Shown in pieces: positions 47,453-56,678 of a stretch of 64,000 nucleotides of DNA; within the stretch, counting starts at the first letter, position 1, and each line of letters starts with the position of its first letter. Origin of the DNA: CAKKQX01 sp963734595 (GTDB lineage: Bacteria; Pseudomonadota; Gammaproteobacteria; Burkholderiales; SG8-41); NCBI GenBank assembly GCA_963734595.1, contig CAVTHV010000029.1, positions 186,001-250,000 on the forward strand. The letters are read 5' to 3'. Below the pieces are notes generated by a model that saw nothing but the letters and a program-made list of their open reading frames with translations, did no database searches and had not been told where the DNA came from. The position numbers and the translations under genes are program-made.

Positions 47453-48856
47453 TTTTTCAACAGGTCGCGCACGTCAGTCAGGCACCCCTTCAGCGCCGCT
47501 GCCGCCGCCATCGCCGGGCTCACGAGATGCGTGCGTCCGCCCGTGCCCTGGCGGCCGCGGAAATTGCGGTTCGACGTCGACGCGCACCGCTCTCCGGGTT
47601 GCAGCTGGTCGCCGTTGATCGCGGTGCACAGCGAGCAGCCCGGGTCGCGCCACTGGAACCCCGCGTTGAGAAATATCTTGTCGAGCCCTTCTTTTTCGGC
47701 CTGCCTTTGCACCAGCCGCGATCCCGGCACCACCCACGCCTCGATCTTGGCCTTGCCGAGGCGCGCGACTTCCGCCGCGGCGCGAATGTCCTCGATGCGG
47801 CTGTTGGTGCAGGAACCGATGAACACGCGATCGACCTTGATGTCCGCAAGCGCCATGCCGGGCTGCAACCCCATGTAATCGAGCGCGGCGGCGATCTCCG
47901 TCCCTTTGACCTCGTCAGCCGCGTTGCGCGGATCGGGAACCACGCCGGTCACCGGCAGCGCATGCTCGGGACTGGTGCCCCACGTCACCATCGGCGCGAT
48001 TTGCGCGCCGTCGAGCGCGACTTCCCTGTCGAACGCGGCGTCGGCATCCGACGGCAACGCGCGCCACATCGCGAGCGCCGCCTCCCTCGCCGCGCCCCTG
48101 GGCGCATACGGCCGGTCGACCATATAGGCAAACGTGGTGTCGTCCGGCGCGACCATGCCCGCGCGCGCGCCTCGCCTCGATCGACATATTGCACACCGTC
48201 ATGCGCGCTTCCATGGTCATCGCCGTGATTGCAGAACCGGCATACTCGATCACATGTCCCGCGCCGCCGCCGGCGCCGATTTTCGCGATGATGGCGAGGA
48301 TCACGTCCTTTGCCGCCACGCCGAATCCGAGTTTGCCGTCGACGCGGATGCGCATCGTTTTCGGTTTGCGCTGCCAGATCGTCTGCGTGGCCATCACGTG
48401 CATCATCTCGGAGGCGCCGACACCGAAGGCAAGACAGCCAAACGCGCCATGGGTCGACGTGTGCGAGTCCGCGCCGACGATCAACAGTCCCGGCTGGGTG
48501 ATGCCCTGCTCCGGCGGAACGATGTGCAGGATGCCCTGGCGCGGATCGTCGATGCCGAACAGCGTGACGCCGTGGCGCGCGGCATTTTCCTGCAGCTTCA
48601 GGACCATGTTGCGGATCTCGGGATTCGCGATGCCCTCGACGCCTTTGTCGCGGCCCGTGGTCGGCACGTAGTGGTCGTTGAACGCAAACACCTGGTGCGG
48701 CCGCGCCACTTTCTGATTGCGGGCATCGAGCACGGCGAAAGCATGCGAGGAGCCTTCGTGAATCAACGCGCGGTCGACGTAGAGCAGCTGCTCGCCTTCC
48801 TCGTTGGTCACGACGTGCCGGGTCCAGATTTTCTCGAACATCGTGCTGGCAGTCAT
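47449..48856 (-). CDS. leuC: 3-isopropylmalate dehydratase large subunit-like, one frameshift
   Basis: About 468 residues of the iron-sulfur LeuC subunit. The N-terminal two thirds contains TMFEKIWTRHVV, GIDDPRQGILHIVPPEQG, VGADSHTSTHGAFG and the segment TVCNMSIEA. After a break near 48165 it continues AGMVAPDDTTFAYM, FIGSCTNSRIEDIRAA and GCSLCTAINGD. Cluster ligands are the Cys of GSCTNS and the Cys pair of CSLC; the last is followed by a divergent tail. GGAG precedes ATG 48856. It follows the TctC receptor by 24 bases. Confidence 0.94.
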
Positions 48857-48880
48857 GGCGGCTCCGTAAGTGGCATCCGG

Positions 48881-49882
48881 TTATTTGATCATGCCGAGTT
48901 CAGAGAGGATAGCTCTGAATTCGGTATTGTCGGAATCGAACAGCTTGCGGGTATCGCTGCTGTTCAGATAGTTTGGTTCCAGAACGTTCTGCTCGAGCGT
49001 CTTCTTCCAGATCTCCGTCTTCACCGCTTTGGACAGCACATCGTCCCAGAACGCAATCTGCTCGCGGGTCATACCCTTGGGGCCGATCACGCCACGCCAG
49101 GTATCCATCACGGCCGGATAACCCTGTTCCTTCCAGGTCGGCGTATTGGCGTAGGGACCGCCGATGCGCGCCGGCGCGGCTATGCCGATCACCCGCACCT
49201 TGCCCGCCTCGACCAGGCGCACCACCGACGATGGCGTGCCGGTATGCGCATCGATGTGGCCGCCGAGCAGCGCCATGGCGGCTTCGCCGCCCGAACTCAG
49301 CACGACTGCCTTCAGCTTTTTCACGTTGATCCCCGCGGCCCTGGCCACCAGCGCGAACGACATGTGATTGACGCTGCCCAGAGTGGTCGGCGTCGACACC
49401 GCGAGCGAGGCCGGATCCTTCCGCAGCCGGTCGATGAAATCCTGCCCGGTCTTGATCGGCGAGTCGGCGCGCACCGCCACCACCGTGTATTCGCTGAACA
49501 GGTTGGCGAGCGGCGTCACATCGGTGTATTTGACGGGGCTGCGGCCGTTGATGTCGTTCGCAATGATATTTGGGGTATTGATTGCGATATAGTGGGCGTC
49601 TCCCGCGTGCTGGTTGAGATAGACCAGCGATACCGCGCCGCCCGCGCCGGGCTTGTTGACCACCGTCACCGGCACCTTGACGAGCTTGTCTTCCTGCATA
49701 ATTTTCTGCAATACACGCGCGGTGCGGTCGACGCCGCCTCCGGGCGACGTCGGAATGATGATTTCGATCGGCTTGTCCGGCTGCCAGGCCCGCGCAGCCG
49801 GCACGGTCATCAAACTCGCGATCGCAAGCGCGGCCGTCACGACCGGTATTCTCCACCCGCCCCGCACGATATTCCGTTTCAT
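48881..49882 (-). CDS. tctC: TctC/Bug-type receptor of the leuCD operon
   Basis: 333 residues with a signal peptide (IASLMTVPAARA-WQPDKP). Motifs: IEIIIPTSPGGGVDRTAR, VVNKPGAGGAVSLV, ANTPTWKEQGYPAV. It belongs to the same divergent subgroup as the receptor at 42369 (both start WQPxxPxEI and lack YKG). GGAGGGGCGAGA precedes ATG 49882. It presumably works with TctBA encoded 4 kb upstream in the same operon. Confidence 0.93.
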   Translation of the reverse strand: MKRNIVRGGWRIPVVTAALAIASLMTVPAARAWQPDKPIEIIIPTSPGGGVDRTARVLQKIMQEDKLVKVPVTVVNKPGAGGAVSLVYLNQHAGDAHYIAINTPNIIANDINGRSPVKYTDVTPLANLFSEYTVVAVRADSPIKTGQDFIDRLRKDPASLAVSTPTTLGSVNHMSFALVARAAGINVKKLKAVVLSSGGEAAMALLGGHIDAHTGTPSSVVRLVEAGKVRVIGIAAPARIGGPYANTPTWKEQGYPAVMDTWRGVIGPKGMTREQIAFWDDVLSKAVKTEIWKKTLEQNVLEPNYLNSSDTRKLFDSDNTEFRAILSELGMIK

Positions 49883-49914
49883 TCTCGCCCCTCCGCCCGT
49901 CCGCGAGTCGCGGC

Positions 49915-50967
49915 TCAGATGTCGCGAATATTATGCGCCGCGGCCTTCAGTTCGCCGCGCTCGACGCGCTTCACGATCTCGTTCATTTTGGCGTGCGTAG
50001 TCGCCGGCACCCCGATCTCCAGGCCCCTGGCGGCGACGTAGCCGTTGATGAAATCGGTTTCGGTGCGCCGGCCCTTGTGGATGTCCTGCGCCATCGAGGG
50101 CCGCTGCTCGTCCGAGCGCTTTTTCGCATTCTCGGTGAGAATATCGACGATCTCGGTGAGCGCATCGCGGTTGCCTTCGCCGGCGCGCGCCAGCGTCTCC
50201 GGTTCCATGCCGAGCATTTTCTCGAGCTGATAGCCAAGCGCCTGGCCGACACGCACCGCTTCCGCGCCCAGCCGGATCGACAGCCAGCGCGGACCCTCGG
50301 CGGCGTCGCGCTGGTTGCCGGACAGGCCGGTGGCGGCGGAAAGTCCGTTACGCATTGAATTTATTACTAATTTTGACCAGCGCTCACCCCACAGGTTGGT
50401 GGTGACCTTGCCACTGTCGGCGGAACGCAGGAGTTCCACGACCTCCTGCGCGCGCGGCGTCACGCGCCCGTGCACTTCGCCGACGCGAAAGACCGTGTGC
50501 CGCTCGCCGCCCATCGGCACCGTGCGCTTGACGTGGCCGGGCGCGTAGAGCTCCGCCGCCATCAGGCTCGCGATGCAGCCGAGCGTGCGGCCCCAGCCGA
50601 CGATGGCCGCGATGCGCTCCTCGTTGATGCAGTTCTGCAGCGACACGACGTAAGCGTCGGGCGCGAGATAAGGCTTGATCAGATGCGTCGCCCACTCGGT
50701 GTCGTAGGATTTGACGCAGATGAATGCGATGTCGACGGGTTTCTGTTTGCAGAAATTCTGCACGTCGGTGATGTGCAGCGCGTTGACCCGGATCGAATGG
50801 CGCTCGGCTTCGGTCATGCCCGAGAGCTGCAGGCCGTGTTCGCGCATGTAGTCGACGTGCTCGGGCCAGGGATCGATCAGCGTGACGTCGTGGCCGGCGC
50901 GCGTCATGTGCCCGCCGGCATAGCCGCCGATCGCGCCCGCTCCGACTACGACGATACGTTTACTCAT
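49915..50967 (-). CDS. ketopantoate-reductase-family (PanE/ApbA) 2-oxo acid reductase
   Basis: 350 residues, longer than PanE (about 300). NADP-binding motif VVGAGAIGGYAGG, the family signature CVKSYDT and the catalytic lysine region WSKLVINSMRNGLSAATG. It probably reduces a 2-oxo carboxylate to a 2-hydroxy acid, and the operon context suggests a LeuB-like product as substrate. ATG 50967 begins the Rossmann strand; a longer extension overlaps the repeat and is rejected. Its stop is 32 bases before the TctC gene. Confidence 0.87.
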   Translation of the reverse strand: MSKRIVVVGAGAIGGYAGGHMTRAGHDVTLIDPWPEHVDYMREHGLQLSGMTEAERHSIRVNALHITDVQNFCKQKPVDIAFICVKSYDTEWATHLIKPYLAPDAYVVSLQNCINEERIAAIVGWGRTLGCIASLMAAELYAPGHVKRTVPMGGERHTVFRVGEVHGRVTPRAQEVVELLRSADSGKVTTNLWGERWSKLVINSMRNGLSAATGLSGNQRDAAEGPRWLSIRLGAEAVRVGQALGYQLEKMLGMEPETLARAGEGNRDALTEIVDILTENAKKRSDEQRPSMAQDIHKGRRTETDFINGYVAARGLEIGVPATTHAKMNEIVKRVERGELKAAAHNIRDI

Positions 50968-50984
50968 ATTCGATACCCCGAAGA

Positions 50985-51222
50985 TCAAAGAATTAACGCC
51001 AAGGCCGCCAAGGTACGCGAAGGAAACAGACAAAGTAAGACATGAAGCGATGACACGAAGTAAAAATTTACGAATATAAACAGCGACAAACAAGAGCTCG
51101 GTATGGGTCATTGTTAAGGTCGCATATTAAGCTTAGTGCCTCTGTGTCCTTCGAATCTTGCTTTCATTCTCGATTTTACTTTGCGAACCTTTGCGTCCTT
51201 CGCGTTCATGCTTTTCTTGACT
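50985..51222. repeat. inverted pair of tandem-unit arms between the dehydrogenase and PanE-like genes
   Basis: The left arm ACGCCAAGGCCGCCAAGGTA with GCGAAGGAAAC units is answered on the right by TCTGTGTCCTTCG and GAACCTTTGCGTCCTTCGCG units, ending at CTTTTCTTGAC. It fills the whole gap between two co-directional genes. Confidence 0.7.
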
Positions 51223-52261
51223 TATTTCAGCTTTTCGACGATCGCCTGCGTCATCCGCTTCGTGCCCGCGTCGCCGCCCAGATCGCGCGTCACGTGCCGT
51301 TTCTCGGCCAGGACCGCGACAGCGCCGCCTCGACGCGGTCCGCGGCGGCGCGCCTCGCCGATGTAGCGCAGCATCATCACCGCCGACAGGATCATCGACA
51401 GCGGATTGGCCATGTCCTTGCCGCGCGATGTCGGGCGCCGTGCCGTGCACGGCTTCGAACATCGCGTATTCAGTGCCGAGATTGGCGCCCGGCGCCACGC
51501 CCAGTCCGCCGACGGTACCGGCCAGCAGGTCGGACACGATGTCGCCGTACAGATTCGGCAGCAGCAGGCAGTCGAAGCTCTCGGGCTTGAGCACCAGTTC
51601 CATGCACAGCGCGTCGATCACCCGGCTGTCGGTCGTGATGTCCGGATAACCGGCGAGCACTTCGCTGTGCCGCCTTCAGGAACAGGCCGTCGGTGAGCTT
51701 GAGCACGTTGGACTTGTGACCGATGGTGACGCGCTTGCGGCCGGTGCGGCGCATGTAATCGGCCGAGAACTTCGCCATGCGCTGCGTGGCGCCGCGCGTG
51801 ATGATCTTGAGCGCCTCGGCGGTGTCGGCGTCGACCATGCGCTCCAGGCCGAGATATAAATCCTCGCTGTTCTCGCGGAACAGCACGATGTCCACGCCGC
51901 TGAAGCGCGAGGCGACGCCCGGATAGGACTTGCTCGGGCGGACGTTGGCGAACAGCTTCAGCTCCTTGCGCAGCGCGATCGCCACGCTCGGGTAGATGCG
52001 CGTCTCGCCCTTCACCGTGCGCTCGACGCGGTAGGCCTCGCCGAAAGGCGTGCCGGTCGGCCCCTTGAGCGCGATGCGCGTGCGCTCGATCGACGCGAAC
52101 ACGCGTTCGGGAAGCGGATTGCCGGTTTCCTCGCCGACTTTCATTCCCGCCGGCTGGACGTCCCACTGGATCTTTACTCCGGACGCCTCGACCACGTCGC
52201 GCGCGGCCGCAGTCACTTCCGGGCCGATCCCATCGCCCGGAATGAGCGTTACCTGATGCAT
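51222..52261 (-). CDS. isocitrate/isopropylmalate dehydrogenase family, several frameshifts
   Basis: About 345 residues, NAD-type beta-decarboxylating dehydrogenase. N-terminal motif LIPGDGIGPEVTAAA, then KGPTGTPFG, VLFRENSEDLYLGLER and KRVTIGHKSNVLKLTDGLF. After a break near 51665 come PESFDCLLLPNLYGDIVSDL and EYAMFEAVHGTAPDIA, then NPLSMILSAVMMLRYIGE after another. Substrate arginines and catalytic Tyr/Lys-type positions appear in place. The loop ENSEDLYLGLE resembles NAD-isocitrate or homoisocitrate enzymes more than LeuB. At least three indels, near 51410, 51345 and 51665. GGGAG precedes ATG 52261. Confidence 0.9.
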
Positions 52262-52317
52262 CTTGACTCCCTTTAACTAGAAGTTGCCTCAAAACTCATG
52301 AGACGGGCCCAACATTC

Positions 52318-52410
52318 AAAACCGAATAGACAGGATTAACAGGATTTACATGATTTTTCAGAAGTTAATCTTGTCAATCTTGTAAATCCTGTCCATTGGC
52401 CGTTTTTAAG
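52318..52410. repeat. inverted pair of AACAGGATT-type tandem arms
   Basis: GAATAGACAGGATTAACAGG on the left pairs with AATCTTGTAAATCCTGTCC on the right, followed by TTTTTAAG. It lies between tctA and the dehydrogenase in the operon. Confidence 0.75.
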
Positions 52411-52457
52411 ACCGGCTCCAATGAAACGGGCACCGGAAAACGTTATCGCCGCCGGAG

Positions 52458-53967
52458 TTATTCCGCGTCCGGCTTCAGCGACTTCAACCGCGGCAGGATG
52501 AACGGCATCGAAAGCGAGATCACCGACAGCACGACCAGCGTCACGGTGATGCCGCTGCTGACGAAAATCGCCGGATTGCCGCCGGAAATCGTCATCGCCT
52601 GGCGGAACGACTGCTCCATCATGCCGCCCAGCACCACCGACAGCACCAGCGGCGCGACCGGGATATCGACCTTGTCGAAAATATAGCCGATCGACCCCGA
52701 AGAACAGCATGAAGTACAGTTCCACGACGTTGCCGTTGATCGCATAGATGCCGATGACGGAAATCGCGACGATCAGCGGATAAAGGATGCCGCTGGGAAT
52801 ATAGAGCAGGCGCACGAAAATGCCGATCAGCGGCAGGTTGAGAATCAGCAGCATGACGTTGCCGATGTACATGCTGTCGATCAGCCCCCACACCAGGTCC
52901 GGACTTGTTCTGGAACAGCAGCGGTCCCGGCTGGATGCCGTACATGATGAACGCGCCCAGCATCACCGCCGTCGCGCCGCCGCCCGGCACGCCGAGCGTG
53001 AGCAACGGCACCAGGGCGCCGGCGGTATCGGAATTGTTGGCGGATTCCGGCCCCGCGACGCCCTCGATCGCGCCGTGGCCGAATTCTTCCGGATGCTTCG
53101 ACAAGCCGCTTCTCGGTCGTATACGACAGGATCGAGGCGATCGTGCCGCCGGCGCCCGGCAGCACGCCGATGATGAAACCGATGATGCCGCCGCGCCAGA
53201 TCGGGCCGATCGAACGCTTCCATTCTTCCTTCGTCAGCCACAGCTTGCCCGAGATGCGGATCATCTGGGGCGCAGTACCCTTGGAAATATCCTCCATGCC
53301 GCGGAACACTTCGGAGACCGCGAACAGCCCCACCACCACCACGATGAAACCGACGCCGTCCTGAAATTCGGGAACGCCCATGGTGTAGCGCGGCTGGCCG
53401 CTTTGCAGGTCGATGCCGATGGTCGCGATCATCAGCCCCAGAATCGTCGACAGCAGGCCTTTCGCCGGCGATTTGCCGGAGAGCGACGCCACGGCGGTCA
53501 TCGCGAACAGCATCAGGCGTGAAATATTCGGCCGGGCCGAACTTGAGCGCCATCGAGGCCAGCGGCACGCGCGAACAGCGTGAGCGCGACCACGCCTATG
53601 GTGCCGGCGATGAAGGAGCCGATCGCGGACACGGCCAGCGCCGCGCCCGCGCGTCCCTTCTTGGCCATTTCGTAGCCGTCGATCGAGGTCATGACCGAGG
53701 ACGCCTCGCCCGGCGTGCGGATCAGGATCGACGTCGTCGAGCCGCCGTACTTGGTGCCGTAAAAGATGCCGGCCATCATGATCAGCGCGGAGGTGGGGTC
53801 CATGCCGAACGTGACCGGCAGCAGCAGCGCGATGCCGGCCGACGGTCCGATCCCCGGCAATACGCCGATGATCGTGCCCATGAACACGCCGAGAAAGGTG
53901 TACCACAGGTTGATCGGGTGCAGGCAGACGGCGAAACCGTTGCAGAATGGGCGTCAGAGTATCCATG
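52458..53967 (-). CDS. tctA: TctA-type large membrane subunit, multiple frameshifts
   Basis: Paralogue of the gene at 44011, expected about 500 residues. Read in pieces: MDTLTPIL at the start (53967, AAGGAGATCGACGC upstream), GTIIGVLPGIGPSAGIALLL, YGTKYGGSTTSILIRTPGEA, IGFIIGVLPGAGGTIASIL, ANNSDTAGALVPLLTLGVPGG, the long membrane segment around MLLILNLPLIGIFVRLLY and VDIPVAPLVLSVVLGGMMEQ. Breaks lie near 53945, 53570, 53525, 53110, 52905 and 52700. All family motifs survive, so the protein is probably functional in the organism. Confidence 0.92.
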
Positions 53968-53980
53968 CGTCGATCTCCTT

Positions 53981-54453
53981 CAGAACGGCAGGATGCCGTG
54001 GGGAAGCGTTGACGTCCAGCAGCTTCGAAAACATCACGTAGCCGCCGATGCCGAACAGCACCGAGGTCAGTATGTTCGCGATCCACTTGCCGCGATTGAA
54101 ATACGCCGTCAGCACGATCAGGTACACCGCGGTGGAAATAATATAGCCAAGCCATTCGAAAACGGCGAAATAGACGGCGGTCCAGAGCACCGCGGCGCCG
54201 ACGATCAGGTAATGATGGTAATCCGGTCGCGGCTCCGTCGCCCTGCGTCCTTCGGCGCGCCCGCTTTCTTCGCCTTCCACATTTCCATGAACAGCATGCC
54301 GGCGGTGACCAGCAGGCCGATGCCGAGCAGCCGCGGAAATGCCTTGGGACCCAGCGGATCGCCGATCTCGAGCGAGGGAATTTGCGCAGTGGCATAGAAA
54401 TACACCGCGGCAAGGACAAGAATGCAGACGAAGATGACGCGGTCGGTCTTCAT
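53981..54453 (-). CDS. tctB: TctB-type small membrane subunit, two frameshifts
   Basis: About 157 residues. MKTDRVIFVCILVLAAVYFY and LEIGDPLGPKAFPRLLGIGL, a frame change near 54230, YLIVGAAVLWTAVYFAVFEW and NILTSVLFGIGGYVMFSKLL, then another near 54008 that restores the normal ending LPHGILPF with TGA at 53981-53983. GGAGGA precedes ATG 54453. It stands directly upstream of tctA. Confidence 0.9.
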
Positions 54454-54617
54454 GCGCGTCCTCCAAAAAATCCTGCGCGCTGCCAGACCGGGGCAGCCGC
54501 CACTTGTTATTTGTTTAATGCCGGATCGCAGCAACGCGCGGCGAGCGCGCTGCACCTCCTCGTATCGGCGGCATCATCTTACCCAAGATTCGATGCGCTG
54601 TCTTTATGCAGAACCAC

Positions 54618-56233
54618 TCACATCTGCTTGCGGTACTCGGCCGGATCGATGCGCGCCTCGATCAGCGTGAAGCGCGGCGACTTCAACGCGGCCTGCGCCG
54701 CTTTTCTGAGTTCCGCGACGCTGGTCACCACCGCGCCGTTGCCGCCATAGGCACGGGCAAGCATCACGTAATCCGGACTGCCGGTCACGACGCCGGTCTC
54801 GGGCAGCTTCATGCGCTCCTGCTTCAGCTTGATCAGGGACAGCGTATCGTCGCGGAACACGACCATGACGATCGGCAGTTTGTGCTCGTCGAGCAGCGAC
54901 ATCTCGCCGATCACCATGTCGAGCCCCGCCTCGCCCATCATCGCCAGCACCGGCCGCTTCGGGAACATGAGCTTGGCCGCGATCGCCGCCGGCAACGCAT
55001 AGCCCATCGAGCCCAGCCCGTTCGACTGCAGCAGCCGGCGCGGCTCGTAAGCCTGCCACACGTGATTGATCAGGATGCGGTGCGAGCCGGTGTCGATCGT
55101 CGCGATCGTGTCGCGCGGAAAGACATCGCGCAGCGTGGACGCCACCTGGTACGGCCCGAGGCCGCGCGCCGGCTTGTGGGCAATGGCGGCGCGGATGGCG
55201 GCGCGATGCTTGCCGAGCTCGGCATCGGTCCAGCGCCGCGGCGCTTTGGCCGGCGCGGCGCCGGCCAGCACCTGCAGGCACCCGGCGATGCTGCCGGAAT
55301 ATTCGACGGCGCTGCGGAAGACGTGATGCGTATTGGGGACGAGATCGATGTTGACGGTGTGCTTGTTCTCGTCCCAGGGCGACATCCAGTTGATGCGCAG
55401 TTCGACCGGGTCGAAGCCGATCGTGAGAATCAGATCGGCATTGCGCACTTGCGCCATGTGCAGCTTGTCGACCACCGGGGACAATCCGGTGCCGCCGAGC
55501 GCAAGCGCATGGTCTTCCGGTATCACGCCTTTCGCCTTGTAGGTGGTGATGAACGGCACGCGCCACTTCTCGACGAACTTCCTGCAACTCGGCCTCGGCA
55601 TGATCGAGCTGGACGCCGACGCCGATGAGTGCGAGCGGCTTTTTCGCCGCCTTGAGCCAGGTGAGCACTTTGCCAAGGTCCCGCGAATCCGGCAGCGCGC
55701 TGACCCGCTGCGGCGAGAAACGCCGGCCTTCCGCCTGTTCGGCAACGGCGACATCGGTCGGCACATTGAAATGCACCGGGCCGGGCATCGCGGTTTTCGC
55801 GATCGCGAGGCCCTTGCGCACCTGCTCGTAAGCCCCCTTGGCCGCGATGTGTCGTACTCCACTTGACGAGCGGACGCATCATCAGGTCCTGGTCGATGAT
55901 CTGATGCGTGTGAACCGCCTTGAGTGAAGTCGCGATTTCGCCGGTGATCACTATCACCGCCGAGCGGTCGAGCAGCGCGTGCGCCACCGCCGTCGTCGTA
56001 TTCGTGATGCCGGGGCCCAGCGTCGCAACCAGCACGCCCGGCTTGCCCGTCAGCTGATACGCGGCGTCCGCCATGAAGCCGGCGCCCAATTCCTGTTTGG
56101 TGAGGATGAATTTGATTCCCGCCTTGCGGAATGCTTCCAGCACTTCCAGCACTTCCCCGCCGGGAATGCCGAAGGCGTGGCGAACGCCTTCCTCTTTTAA
56201 TGCTTGCGCGATGATTTCTGCGGTCGTAGGCAC
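54618..56233 (-). CDS. acetolactate-synthase-like thiamine-diphosphate enzyme, frameshifted
   Basis: About 538 residues: N-terminal pyrimidine-binding domain (FGIPGGEVLEVLEAF, catalytic Glu in TKQELGAGFMADA), central domain (PLALIGVGVQLDH), and C-terminal PP domain (GLGSMGYALPAAIAAKL). The diphosphate motif normally reads GDG...N; here it reads MMGEAGLDMVIGEMSLL and VVFRDDTLSLI, so both the Asp and the Asn are changed. It may decarboxylate or carboligate a 2-oxo acid. Breaks lie near 55860 and 55590. GTG 56233 follows GGGGAG. First gene of the TctBA/LeuCD operon. Confidence 0.9.
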
Positions 56234-56346
56234 TGCTCTTACTCCCCGAAGCGTTTCATATAGGTCATATAGATGACTTGTAAAATATTAGCATATTTCC
56301 TGCCCTGCTCCGCCGCGGGGCGGCAGTTCAAGCCATGCCGTTGCCA

Positions 56347-56530
56347 GGTGTCATTATGACGGTCCACCGCAAGAACGGCCAGACCGGCGGCGCGCAACTG
56401 CGGCTGCGGATCGCCACGCCGGTCGAGACGGTCACTACCAGCGCGGCAGTATTCCTTGCGTACGTCCGTCACGAATTGCTTGCGCAAGGCGCGCGGAAAT
56501 TGCAATATGACGGACGCAGTCAAACTGTCT
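56347..56530 (+). pseudogene. remnant of an aconitase 3' end
   Basis: The frame VHRKNGQTGGAQLRLRIA, then PVE and AYVRHELLA, aligns without gaps to the last 38 or so residues of the aconitase at 5107 (IHRKDG, LRV, PIE, FVLREL), with about 13 identities at matching spacing. It is followed at 56498-56527 by TTGCAATATGACGGACGCAG TCAAACTG, which resembles the motif after both full aconitases, and by a terminator. No upstream aconitase sequence remains. Confidence 0.55.
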
Positions 56531-56562
56531 TGAACGTGGCGCCTATCCGGCGCCACTCAATC

Positions 56563-56600
56563 CGCAGGCCGGCATTCACAAGATGCCGGCTTGTTTTTTT
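56563..56600 (+). terminator. intrinsic terminator downstream of the aconitase remnant
   Basis: GCCGGCAT (56568-56575) / ATGCCGGC (56583-56590) stem, then TTGTTTTTTT. It lies where a terminator of a plus-strand gene ending near 56490 would be. Confidence 0.75.
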
Positions 56601-56657
56601 CCCGGGTCGAAGTTCTCCCGGCCGTCCCGGCGGTTCATGTGTTCCGCTTTTGTCATC

Positions 56658-56663
56658 TATAAT
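56658..56663 (+). promoter_or_regulatory. probable -10 of the GlcD-like gene
   Basis: A perfect TATAAT stands 15 bases before the ATG at 56679. No clear -35 was found, and the spacing implies a very short leader. Confidence 0.35.
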
Positions 56664-56678
56664 CACGCACCTGACATC

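Noticed and set aside
51136..51590. Plus-strand frames across the dehydrogenase region
   Set aside because: The minus strand carries the isocitrate/isopropylmalate dehydrogenase motifs in order; the plus-strand frames have none.
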